A stretch of 43,823 nt of DNA from a bacterium (GTDB taxonomy: Bacteria > Myxococcota_A > UBA9160 > SZUA-336), in NCBI GenBank assembly GCA_024226335.1, contig JAAELY010000341.1:1-43823 (forward strand), written 5' to 3'. Made by a program: the position numbers and the translations under genes. The notes under the pieces were generated by a model. That model had not been told where the DNA came from, did not search any database, and worked only from the letters and a program-made list of their open reading frames with translations. This document shows, piece after piece, positions 36,494 to 43,794 of the stretch (the first letter of the stretch is position 1; every line of letters starts with the position of its first letter).

Positions 36494-37892
36494 GCTCGAA
36501 GAATCGCTCCCGTTCCCAGGTCGTAACCGCCGAGTCGAACTTCGATTTCTCGGTATGCGCGAAGTGCAGGTAGTGCTCGATCACATCGTCGCCGAACGCC
36601 TTGCGCAGAAAACTACTCTTTTCGACCTCTTCGATCGCTTCGCCGAGGGTTCGCGGCACCTGCTCCAAGTCTTCCATTTCGTACAGATTGCCTGCGAAGA
36701 TGGGGGGTGGCTCGAGTTCTCGCTCGATGCCGTCGAGGCCCGCCGCGATCAGCGCTGCGAAAGCCAGGTAGGGATTGGCGTCGGCGCCCGGGATGCGGCA
36801 CTCGGTGCGCAACGACTTGCCGTGACCGACGATGCGGAAACCGGCCGTGCGATTGTCGAAAGCCCAACCGATCGCCGTCGGTGCAAACGTTCCGGCCACG
36901 AAGCGCTTGTACGAGTTGACGTTGGGCGCGAGGAAGAGCGTGATCTCGCGGGCGTGTTCGATCAGTCCCGCCAACCAGTGGCGGAACAGCGGTGAGGCAT
37001 CGATCTCGGTTCCCGGGATCGGTGTCTCGCTGCCCGCAAAGGCAGAGGTCGGCAGCTTGCCCGCATTCCACAGACTGGTGTGGACGTGCATGCTGCTACC
37101 GGCCATGGATTCGTCCCACTTCGCCATGAACGTGATCGATAGATCCTGAGCGGCTGCGATCTCCTTGGCCGCGTTCTTGTACAGCACGTGGCGGTCGGCC
37201 ATCTCGAGCATTTCGCAGTAGCGCAGGTTGATCTCCTGCTGTCCCGGACCCCATTCCCCTTTGCTGAACTCCACGGGGATTCCGGAGTCGTCGAGTTGGC
37301 GGCGGATCTCACCGACCAGCGGTTCGATCTGCGTGCCCTGGAGCACGTGATAGTCCTCGACGTAGTTCCCGTAGGTTTCGAGCTTCTGGTAGCCCTTCTC
37401 GCGCGCGCCCGCGTAGGAGTCGCGGAACGCGAAGAATTCCAGCTCCGACGCCCCCATCGCCGAGTATCCGAGATCCGAAAGCCGCTCCAGCTGGTTCTTC
37501 AGAATCTGTCGCGGCGCAACCGCCACGGGCTCGTTCTTCGCCTCGTCGACGATGTCGCAGATCACGATCGCGGTGCGGTCGAGCCAGCTCGCCACGCGCA
37601 GGGTCGACCAATCCGGCAGGCACTGGAAGTCGCCGTAGCCGGATTCCCAGGACGTGTAGGCATAACCGGGCACCGGGTCCATCTCCATATCGCAGGCCAG
37701 CAGGTAATCGCAGCAGTGCATACCGTGGTCGGCGGTCTCCTCGACGAAGAAATGACCCGTGATGCGCTTGCCGATCAAACGCCCGTAGAGGTCCGGAAAT
37801 ACCGTCAGGACGGTTTCGATCTCTTCGGTTTCGATTTTCGCCTCGAGCGCGTCCCGAGTGAGGCGTCCGAGTTCTGCGCGTCGTTTGTTCAT
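36486..37892 (-). CDS. Glutamine synthetase family protein (gamma-glutamylamine synthetase, PuuA-like)
   Basis: A 468-residue enzyme with the beta-Grasp plus catalytic domain layout of glutamine synthetases. Metal and substrate ligands appear as Glu150 and Glu152 in ASELEFF, Glu213 and Glu220 in GEWGPGQQEINL, His269 in GSSMHVH, and NSYKRF in the glutamate-binding loop. The adenylylation tyrosine region of GlnA is absent. It therefore ligates glutamate to an amine rather than making glutamine, as PuuA does with putrescine. The following PuuD-like hydrolase fits a gamma-glutamylated amine catabolic route, although no oxidase or aldehyde dehydrogenase is nearby. The ATG has GGGAG upstream and heads the operon. 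Confidence 0.92.
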   Translation of the reverse strand: MNKRRAELGRLTRDALEAKIETEEIETVLTVFPDLYGRLIGKRITGHFFVEETADHGMHCCDYLLACDMEMDPVPGYAYTSWESGYGDFQCLPDWSTLRVASWLDRTAIVICDIVDEAKNEPVAVAPRQILKNQLERLSDLGYSAMGASELEFFAFRDSYAGAREKGYQKLETYGNYVEDYHVLQGTQIEPLVGEIRRQLDDSGIPVEFSKGEWGPGQQEINLRYCEMLEMADRHVLYKNAAKEIAAAQDLSITFMAKWDESMAGSSMHVHTSLWNAGKLPTSAFAGSETPIPGTEIDASPLFRHWLAGLIEHAREITLFLAPNVNSYKRFVAGTFAPTAIGWAFDNRTAGFRIVGHGKSLRTECRIPGADANPYLAFAALIAAGLDGIERELEPPPIFAGNLYEMEDLEQVPRTLGEAIEEVEKSSFLRKAFGDDVIEHYLHFAHTEKSKFDSAVTTWERERFFERG

Positions 37893-37981
37893 GCGGCTCC
37901 CGTCTCCTGGCGGCCCGGCAGGCTGCCGGTAACTGGTTGTAACCGATCCCCGGGGCCCCAGCCAAGTGCTATAGATGAATC

Positions 37982-38866
37982 ATGAATAGCGGACTGCCCG
38001 GACCGACTTCGCACACGTATTTCTCTCAGCGGCTGCGGCTCCACTATGTGGACTGGGGCAATGAAGACGCCCCGCCGCTGCTGCTGGTGCACGGGGGGCG
38101 CGATCACTGCCGAAACTGGGATTGGGTCGTGGCGGCCCTGCGGGATCGCTATCACATCATCGCCCCGGATCTGCGCGGACACGGCGATTCCCAGTGGGTC
38201 ACGAGTACCGGCTACTCGATGATCGACTACGTCTACGATATCGCGCAGCTGATCGATCAGAAGAAGCTGGCCCCGCTCACGATCATCGGGCACTCCCTGG
38301 GAGGGGCCGTCAGTCTGATGTACTCGGGAATCTTCCCGGACAACGTCGTGCGCCTGGTCGCGGTCGAGGGCCTGGGCCCGTCTCCGGAAATGGCCAAGAA
38401 GCGCGTCCAGCGCCCCGCGCACGAACGCATGCAGGAGTGGGTCGAGTCGCATCGCAAGATGGCCGGGCGGCGACCCCGTCACTACGCGAGCATCGAAGAA
38501 GCGGTCTCACGCATGCAGGAAGCCAATCCGCACCTCACGCCGGAGCAGGCGCACCACCTGACAGTACACGGAGTGAACCAGAACGAAGACGGCAGCTATA
38601 GCTGGAAGTTCGACAACTACGTGCGCTCGTCTTCGCCCTATACCTTCAACCTGCGCGAAGCTCGGGAACTCTGGGGACGAATCCACTGCCCCACTCTTCT
38701 GGTGCGCGGGGTGGAGAGCTGGGCGAGCGATCCCGAAAAAGACGGTCGGGCGGCCCAACTGCCCAATGCGCGAGTGGTCAACATCGAAGGCGCCGCGCAC
38801 TGGGTACATCACGATCAACTCGAGACCTTCTTGTCGGAGGTCACGGCGTTTCTGGAGGAGTCGTGA
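37982..38866 (+). CDS. Alpha/beta hydrolase
   Basis: A 294-residue alpha/beta-hydrolase-fold enzyme. The nucleophile is Ser105 in IIGHSLGGAV, the base is His273 in GAAHWVHHD, and the acid is likely Glu245 or Asp250 after strand 6. The oxyanion loop is LVHGGRDHCRNWD near residue 35, and PDLRGHGDS follows. The overall form resembles epoxide hydrolases, C-C hydrolases and lipases, and the substrate cannot be read. No ribosome site is evident ahead of the ATG, but TATAGA lies seven bases upstream and could give a leaderless mRNA. It is divergent from the glutamine synthetase-like operon. Confidence 0.9.
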   Translation: MNSGLPGPTSHTYFSQRLRLHYVDWGNEDAPPLLLVHGGRDHCRNWDWVVAALRDRYHIIAPDLRGHGDSQWVTSTGYSMIDYVYDIAQLIDQKKLAPLTIIGHSLGGAVSLMYSGIFPDNVVRLVAVEGLGPSPEMAKKRVQRPAHERMQEWVESHRKMAGRRPRHYASIEEAVSRMQEANPHLTPEQAHHLTVHGVNQNEDGSYSWKFDNYVRSSSPYTFNLREARELWGRIHCPTLLVRGVESWASDPEKDGRAAQLPNARVVNIEGAAHWVHHDQLETFLSEVTAFLEES

Positions 38867-40043
38867 CCGGTCGATAGCGTTCGGTCAGCAAATCCTGACG
38901 GGTCTGAAGATCGACCTCGACTCCCCGCACGAAGACCCGCTCGGCCCAGGTCGTCAGTTCGAACGGATCTCCGTTCCAGACCACGAGATTTGCGAGCGCT
39001 CCCTTGCGCAGGGTTCCCGTGTCCTTCATCCCGAATACTCGCGCGGGATTGCGGGTGATTGCGGCCATCGCCGCTTCAGGGGGATAGTTATTGGCCACCG
39101 CCACGCCGGCGATATGGCGCAGGCGATGCGCCAGATGCGAGGCACCGGCCTGCGCGAAAACCACGCGGACCCCGGCCTGATGCAGGCGCAGGGCGTTGTC
39201 GGAGCGGCTTTGCAGGCGGGAAAAACTCGAAGGCAGGTTGAGCAGTGGGTTCACGATTACCGGCACCTTCGCTTTCGCGATCGCATCCGCGACACGCCAG
39301 CCCTCGGCGGCACCCGACAGAACGGCACTCAGGCGATGCTCGCGTGCAAACGCCAGGACCGTTTCGATGTCGCTGGCGCGATCGACCGCGAAGACCACGG
39401 GCAGCTCTCCGTCGAGTGCACGGCGCAGGACTTCGACATCGGCGGCCGACACCGAGAGGTTCCGCAGACGTCGGGCGATATAGGGACCGCGATTGCCGTG
39501 ATACACGCGCGCGTCCTGGAAGGCTTCGCGCAGGCGTAGGAAGGCCACTGAACGGGAACCGCGACCGCGACCCGAACCCACATTCACGTGCAAGGCCAGC
39601 GCCGCGCTTCGCACCGGTTGCTCTTCGATCAGATCCGCCCAGATCGAGACTCCGGAAACCAGTCCGCCCGACGGCATGACCACGGCCGAAGTAATTCCGG
39701 CTGCGCGGGCGGCGGGCAGCGTGAACGAAGCGGGGTTGAAGGTATCGACGACGCGCAAGGCCGCGCGAATCGGATCGTGGTCTTTGGGCAGAGTCGCTTC
39801 CACCGACGACGCCTCGAGCGAAACCTCGTTCACGCCCAGGCGCGAAGAGGCGTCGACGAATCCGGGTGTGATGATGCGACCGCGCACGTCGATCCGCTCG
39901 GCATCGGCCGGAATACTCAGATCGGTGCCGACCGCCTCCACGCGATTGCCTTCGATCAGAAGAGTCGCGTTTTCGATCGCGGGACCGGTCCCGGTGTGAA
40001 CGGTGCCTCCGACCAGAGCCAGCGTGAGCATCAGACGAATCAC
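38841..40043 (-). CDS. Amidohydrolase-family protein lacking metal ligands (probable pseudoenzyme)
   Basis: A 400-residue protein that is clearly an amidohydrolase by fold and by its closing segment (KDTGTLRKGALANLVVWNGDPFE in parts). However, the catalytic signature is gone. Where the partner gene has DPHSH, it reads DASSRLG at 64-70, so both strand-1 histidines are Ser and Arg. The final barrel aspartate region reads VVFAQAGAS. No HxH or lysine-ligand motif is visible elsewhere. It is therefore probably inactive or uses a different mechanism. The GTG start overlaps the stop of the active paralogue upstream (GTGA), which suggests that both form one complex. No signal sequence is evident, unlike the partner. 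The gene end overlaps the alpha/beta hydrolase end convergently by 26 bases. Confidence 0.85.
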   Translation of the reverse strand: MIRLMLTLALVGGTVHTGTGPAIENATLLIEGNRVEAVGTDLSIPADAERIDVRGRIITPGFVDASSRLGVNEVSLEASSVEATLPKDHDPIRAALRVVDTFNPASFTLPAARAAGITSAVVMPSGGLVSGVSIWADLIEEQPVRSAALALHVNVGSGRGRGSRSVAFLRLREAFQDARVYHGNRGPYIARRLRNLSVSAADVEVLRRALDGELPVVFAVDRASDIETVLAFAREHRLSAVLSGAAEGWRVADAIAKAKVPVIVNPLLNLPSSFSRLQSRSDNALRLHQAGVRVVFAQAGASHLAHRLRHIAGVAVANNYPPEAAMAAITRNPARVFGMKDTGTLRKGALANLVVWNGDPFELTTWAERVFVRGVEVDLQTRQDLLTERYRPVTTPPETP

Positions 40044-41413
40044 GGTCGCCTCCGAATCCCGAGTTCGAAATCCGAAATCGGTTCGCGCGCGTTGCTGCGC
40101 TCGTAGACCAGTTGTCCGGCGATATAGACCTGTTCGGCCTTCGAGTAGACGCTGAACGGATCACCGGACCAGATCACGAGGTCGGCCTGTTTGCCAGGCG
40201 AAAGACTGCCGGTGAGCTCGTCGATGCCCAACACCCAGGCCGCGTTGAGCGTGACCCAGCGCAGTGCGTGTTCTGGATCGATCTTCAGTCCGGCGCGCCG
40301 TCCGTAAGCCATGGCCTTGGCGGCCTGTTGGTTCATGCGTTGAATGTCGTAAGGCGAATCGGAATGCAATGCGACGCGCACACCCGCGCGATCCAGAAGA
40401 GCGGCACCCGCCGGTACGGCGTCGAGAAGTTCCATCTTCACGCCCCACCAGTCCGCCCAGACCACGGCCCCGACTTCGGCCTGGGCCAGTCGATCCGCGA
40501 TCTTATAGGCCTCGACCGCGTGGTGAAACGCGCGCGGCCGGATATCGAACTCCCCGAACAGGTCCAGCCGCAAGAGCATCTCGTCTGCGCGGTAGCAGTG
40601 GTTCTGGATCAAGATCTCACCCGATACGACACGCGCCAGTGCATCCTTGGCGTGGTCGAGCGGCTTGTTGGGATCCGCTTCGTAGTGCCTTGCGTTTTCG
40701 AGTTGCTGGCGCAGCATCGCGACTTCCGCCATGCGCGTGGCCGGCTTGCTCTTCTTGTGCTTGCCGTAGACGCGCTTGGGGTTTTCGCCGCACGCCATCT
40801 TCATGGTGGTGGGTGCGCCGGGAAAGCGCATCTCGCGCGCCGAAAGAGCCGGGCGCAGACGCAGGGTCACGCCCTGCCCGCCGACCAGATTCGCCGAACC
40901 CGGCAGGACGTGGATGGTGGTGACGCCGCCCGCGAGCGCGCGTTCGATCGCGGCATCTTGCGGCCAGAAACTCTCTTCGGCGCGAACTTCTGGCTTGAAG
41001 GGTCCGCTCGCCTCGTTGCCATCGGCATGGGGTGCAACCGACGGCACCGCATACACACCGATGTGGGAATGCGGATCGATCAGCCCGGGAGTGATCCAAC
41101 GGCCCGAGGCATCGATGCGCGTCGCGTCGGCGGGCGCGCTCAAGCCACGACCGACCGCGACAATCCGCTGCCCGCGCACCAGCACATCGGCCGGACGGAG
41201 CGTCGGGCCGTCCGCCGTCATGACCGTGGCCCCCTGCAAGAGCAGGACGGGCCCCTCGGCCTGGAGTGCGGAATTCGGCGTGGTTTCGGGTTCAGCAGAA
41301 GGAGTTGGGGACGAGGCCTGGAATATGCCGAGCGCACCGGGCAACGCACACCCGCTGCCCACCAGCGAGACCCCACAGAACACGAAAATCCCGACACGAA
41401 GAGAGAACTTCAT
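40040..41413 (-). CDS. Exported metal-dependent amidohydrolase (likely lipoprotein)
   Basis: A 457-residue protein with an N-terminal signal (KFSLRVGIFVFCGVSLVGSGC) ending in a lipobox-like SGC at Cys22, then a Pro/Ser/Glu linker to residue 50. The amidohydrolase domain has the complete strand-1 site His115 and His117 in LIDPHSHIG. It also has NHCYRADE, AFHHAVEAY and VALHSDSPYD, where the last holds the catalytic aspartate. It probably hydrolyses a cyclic amide or related substrate in the periplasm. It is coupled by a four-base overlap to the degenerate paralogue downstream. The start is the ATG near 41413; a hairpin lies in the gap upstream. Confidence 0.9.
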   Translation of the reverse strand: MKFSLRVGIFVFCGVSLVGSGCALPGALGIFQASSPTPSAEPETTPNSALQAEGPVLLLQGATVMTADGPTLRPADVLVRGQRIVAVGRGLSAPADATRIDASGRWITPGLIDPHSHIGVYAVPSVAPHADGNEASGPFKPEVRAEESFWPQDAAIERALAGGVTTIHVLPGSANLVGGQGVTLRLRPALSAREMRFPGAPTTMKMACGENPKRVYGKHKKSKPATRMAEVAMLRQQLENARHYEADPNKPLDHAKDALARVVSGEILIQNHCYRADEMLLRLDLFGEFDIRPRAFHHAVEAYKIADRLAQAEVGAVVWADWWGVKMELLDAVPAGAALLDRAGVRVALHSDSPYDIQRMNQQAAKAMAYGRRAGLKIDPEHALRWVTLNAAWVLGIDELTGSLSPGKQADLVIWSGDPFSVYSKAEQVYIAGQLVYERSNAREPISDFELGIRRRP

Positions 41414-41446
41414 GCGGGCAATACTAGCGTCCAGAGCGTGAGGTGA

Positions 41447-41493
41447 TGGCCCCCCGGAATGCGCGAGACGGATAGCGCGTTCCAGGGGGCCGC
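41447..41493. other. Long GC-rich stem-loop between divergent-side genes
   Basis: The arms GGCCCCC-GGAATGCGC and GCGCGTTCCAGGGGGCC pair over about 16 bases with one bulge and one wobble-type mismatch around a 10-base loop. It lies in the 126-base gap after the flagellar-like gene and before the amidohydrolase gene. There is no T-run on either strand. It could be an intrinsic-terminator-like or RNase-stabilising hairpin of the flagellar-like transcript. Confidence 0.4.
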
Positions 41494-41539
41494 ATCAGCC
41501 CGAAGCCGCCTTGTTCAGGTTAAGCTCAACGGGCGGAGA

Positions 41540-41845
41540 CTATGTTCGGATGTCGAGCAGACCTCCGATGAGGCCTAGTTCGGTCTCCAGCGCCCGGGCT
41601 GATGCTCTTGCCTGCACCGCAGCGAGATTCGACGTCACGATCTCGCGCGCCAGGTCGACCTCAGAAGGCTCTGTCGACCGGGTCACGGTGGTTCTGGCCC
41701 CACCACTCTGCACTTCGGATTGATGACTCCGAAGCGGCCTGAAACCCTCGGTGAGCATGTTCGCCACATTGTGGCTGGAGGCACGAATCTGCCTCTTGGC
41801 TGCATGGATGCCCGAGAGGGCCTTGGAAAGGCCAGAAGTCTGCAT
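41540..41845 (-). CDS. Mini flagellar basal-body rod protein (FlgB/FlgC-like)
   Basis: A 101-residue protein that fuses the two conserved ends of flagellar rod and hook proteins. The N-terminal helix is SKALSGIHAAKRQIRASSHN, continuing VANMLTEGF. The C-terminal helix is VDLAREIVTSNLAAVQARAS, ending LLDI. In FlgB, FlgC and FlgG these ends form the coiled-coil core that polymerises the rod, and they flank a larger central domain that is missing here. It could be a rod subunit variant or a remnant. The ATG has GGAGAG upstream, and a sigma-28-like promoter precedes it. No other flagellar gene is in the window. Confidence 0.8.
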   Translation of the reverse strand: MQTSGLSKALSGIHAAKRQIRASSHNVANMLTEGFRPLRSHQSEVQSGGARTTVTRSTEPSEVDLAREIVTSNLAAVQARASARALETELGLIGGLLDIRT

Positions 41846-41871
41846 TCACTCTCCACTGTTTTCTTGTTGGC

Positions 41872-41899
41872 GTATCGGTCCACAGATGTCACAACTTGA
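41872..41899 (-). promoter_or_regulatory. Sigma-28 (FliA)-like promoter of the flagellar rod-like gene
   Basis: On the minus strand TCAAGTTG, 12 bases, then ACCGATAC match the FliA consensus TAAAGTTT-N11-GCCGATAA at about six of eight positions in each box, with one extra spacer base. It lies about 27 bases before the ATG of the rod-like gene. The gene type supports the match. Confidence 0.42.
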
Positions 41900-42073
41900 G
41901 CATCGGGGAACACGGCCCGAAGCACGCACTCCGCGCGCAACTCGAAGAGCGCATCCGCCGGCCGAAACCGCAGAAATCGCGCCGGTCGGCGGCATGAGAC
42001 CAGATGTTCACCGGGCATGGCTCTCCGGTAAGCTATGTTAGGGGAACCCCGGGTCCCGCGGAGATGACCCCTC

Positions 42074-43087
42074 TTGAGTGATTCCACGCGATCTCGCCGG
42101 GCGCGGACAGCGACCCGTCCACCTTCACAAGCCCCTCGTCTACTCGACCGCGTTCGCACACGCATGCGCGTACGGCACTACAGTCTGCGGACGGAGAACG
42201 CATACGTCGGCTGGATCAAACGCTACATCCACCACCACGGCCTTCGCCATCCAGACGAGATGGGCAACATCGAAGTCGTGGAGTTCCTTTCGGATCTCGC
42301 CGTTCGCGGTGAGGTCTCTGCCTCGACCCAGAACCAGGCCCTGGCGGCGCTGATCTTCCTGTATCGGGAGATCCTGGGAAGGGAACTGGAAGGGCTCGAC
42401 AGCGCCGTACGAGCTCGCACCCCCAAGCACCTGCCCGTCGTGCTGACCCGGCAGGAGGTAAAAGCCGTGTTGGAGACACTTGACGGTGTGCAAGCCTTCG
42501 TTGCCGGCCTCCTGTACGGATCGGGCCTCCGCCTGCTCGAGTGTCTAGGGCTGCGAATTCACGATCTCGACCCCGACCGGCACCAGATTCTGGTACGCGA
42601 GCCAAAGGGCCGCCAGGATCGAGTCACTCTATTCCCCGACTCACTGCGACTCCCACTCCGCGACCACCTCGAACAGACCCGCGCACTCTACGACGCAGAT
42701 CGACGCAACGGCACCCCCGGCGTCGCCCTCCCCCACGCACTCGCGCGGAAGTATCCACAGGCCCCCTACGAGTGGGGCTGGACATGGATCTTCCCGGCCC
42801 CAAACCTTTCAATCGATCCCAGAAGCGGCATCCGACGCCGCCACCACCTTCACGAGAGTGGAATCCAACGAGCGGTCCGGCGAGCAGCAACACGAGCCCA
42901 CGTGACCAAGAGGGTCACACCTCATACGTTCCGCCACTCGTTTGCGACCCACCTCCTGGAAGACGGCGCGGACATCCGCACCGTCCAGACGCTCCTCGGA
43001 CACAAGGACGTGAAGACGACGATGATCTACACCCACGTCCTTGACCGCGGCCCCATGGCCGTCCAGAGCCCTTTCGACCGGCTATGA
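42074..43087 (+). CDS. intI: Integron integrase (IntI), site-specific tyrosine recombinase
   Basis: A 337-residue tyrosine recombinase that inserts and excises gene cassettes by recombining attC with attI sites. The N-terminal DNA-binding helices contain [20 protein letters not shown], typical of IntI. The catalytic set is complete: Arg153 in GSGLRLLE, Lys178, His284 and Arg287 in HTFRHSF, His310 in LLGHKD, and nucleophile Tyr319 in MIYTHV. The IntI-specific insertion that distinguishes these from XerC/D is present around 214-243 ([19 protein letters not shown]). Length and residue spacing match class 1 IntI, offset by seven. The start is a TTG. The gene runs toward, not away from, the AT-rich cassette-like segment downstream. 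The 228-base gap upstream holds only the promoter at 41872. Confidence 0.96.
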   Translation: MSDSTRSRRARTATRPPSQAPRLLDRVRTRMRVRHYSLRTENAYVGWIKRYIHHHGLRHPDEMGNIEVVEFLSDLAVRGEVSASTQNQALAALIFLYREILGRELEGLDSAVRARTPKHLPVVLTRQEVKAVLETLDGVQAFVAGLLYGSGLRLLECLGLRIHDLDPDRHQILVREPKGRQDRVTLFPDSLRLPLRDHLEQTRALYDADRRNGTPGVALPHALARKYPQAPYEWGWTWIFPAPNLSIDPRSGIRRRHHLHESGIQRAVRRAATRAHVTKRVTPHTFRHSFATHLLEDGADIRTVQTLLGHKDVKTTMIYTHVLDRGPMAVQSPFDRL

Positions 43088-43130
43088 CCTCACCAGAACC
43101 AGCACACCCGCCTGCCAAAATAAATCTTTA

Positions 43131-43149
43131 TGCGACTCGAACTGTCGCA
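43131..43149. other. Small perfect hairpin downstream of intI, within possible attI region
   Basis: TGCGAC-TCGAACT-GTCGCA is a perfect 6-base stem with a 7-base loop, 44 bases after the integrase stop, at the boundary where base composition drops in GC. It could be part of attI or end the intI transcript. No T-run follows. Confidence 0.3.
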
Positions 43150-43229
43150 ATAACGCGCCGAATAAGACGAAACCGCTTGTAAGTAGCTGTTCTTTGGAAG
43201 AATATGATTTTGACGGTCGGACGTTATCC
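43148..43229 (+). other. Candidate attC/attI-like recombination site upstream of TIR cassette
   Basis: ATAACG at 43150-43155 pairs perfectly with CGTTAT at 43222-43227, and CCGA at 43158-43161 pairs with TCGG at 43217-43220. This is the nested outer and inner box geometry of an attC hairpin. The right end GTTATCC is close to the core G/TTRRRY. Spacers are shorter than in well-known attC sites, and the left core deviates (CAATAAC), so this is tentative. Confidence 0.25.
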
Positions 43230-43292
43230 GACTCAGCCGCGCATGGGGTGCGGTTGTCGAATAGTAGTTAGCAATAAAAAGGAGAATCAAAC

Positions 43293-43730
43293 ATGAAGGT
43301 ATTTTTAAGCTGGTCAGGAGGAAAAAGTCATAAAGTGGCTTTAGTCTTTCGTGATTGGTTCCCGTCAGTTATTCAATCCCTTGTTCCATATGTATCTTCC
43401 GAAGATATAGATAAAGGAACTCGTTGGAGTACTGATATAGCCAAAGAGCTTGAAGATTCGTCCTTCGGGATTTTGTGTGTTACCAAAGAAAACCTCACAG
43501 CACCTTGGCTAACATTTGAGGCAGGTGCATTGTCAAAAACAATGGATAAATCCTTTGTCAGTCCATTCTTGTTTGACATTAAGCGATCCGAAGTTGACGG
43601 GCCAATATTACAATTTCAATCTACAATCTTCAGTCAAGAGGATATGCTGAAGCTGGTAAAAACGCATAATAAGGCATGCGGTGCGGAACCTGTCAACGCC
43701 GATGAGACACTCGATTGTTTGATTTACTGA
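43293..43730 (+). CDS. TIR-domain protein, candidate NADase effector in AT-rich cassette
   Basis: A 145-residue protein formed by a single TIR domain. It opens MKVFLSWSGGKSHKVALVFR, and box-like SSEDIDKGTRWSTDIAKEL and FGILCVTKENL follow. Glu76 in WLTFEAGALSK matches the catalytic glutamate of NAD-cleaving bacterial TIRs. Relatives usually continue some tens of residues past LVKTHN; here the frame ends soon after, with a tail that coincides with the candidate attC arm. AAGGAG lies a few bases before the ATG. The segment 43110-43735 is much richer in A+T than everything else in the window, a sign of recent transfer. A role in phage defence is inferred from the family. Confidence 0.82.
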   Translation: MKVFLSWSGGKSHKVALVFRDWFPSVIQSLVPYVSSEDIDKGTRWSTDIAKELEDSSFGILCVTKENLTAPWLTFEAGALSKTMDKSFVSPFLFDIKRSEVDGPILQFQSTIFSQEDMLKLVKTHNKACGAEPVNADETLDCLIY

Positions 43731-43752
43731 GCAATTCCTCCTGTCGTTGATG
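43691..43752 (+). other. Candidate attC site at the 3' end of the TIR cassette
   Basis: TCAACG at 43693-43698 and CGTTGA at 43745-43750 are perfect complements that bracket the end of the TIR gene. The left arm continues CCGATGAGAC, close to the CGCCGAATAAGAC at the upstream candidate site. The right end GTTGATG approximates G/TTRRRY. If real, the cassette would span about 43224-43746. Confidence 0.25.
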
Positions 43753-43768
43753 ATTCGGGTGGGTTGAT

Positions 43769-43794
43769 CCAGACCGCTTCGGGAAGCGGACTGG
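43769..43794. other. GC-rich hairpin after the TIR cassette
   Basis: CCAG-A-CCGCTTC-GG-GAAGCGG-A-CTGG folds into a 7-base plus 4-base stem separated by one A/A mismatch. A second imperfect hairpin (GCTTCG with CGAAGC) follows to the right edge. They may be a second attC site, a regulatory hairpin or the start of host sequence; the window ends before this can be decided. The remaining bases to 43823 show nothing else. Confidence 0.25.

Noticed and set aside
40112-41446. 444-residue plus-strand frame opposite the exported amidohydrolase
   Set aside because: Shadow of the minus-strand gene, which has a signal peptide and complete metal site.
42037-42043. GTTAGGG core-like site upstream of intI, as in a classical attI
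   Set aside because: It points toward the integrase, and no AT-rich cassette or attC-like repeat is found on that side; the last base also departs from GTTRRRY.
42541-43044. 167-residue plus-strand frame within intI
   Set aside because: Overlaps a complete integrase in another frame and is Pro/Arg-rich without family similarity.
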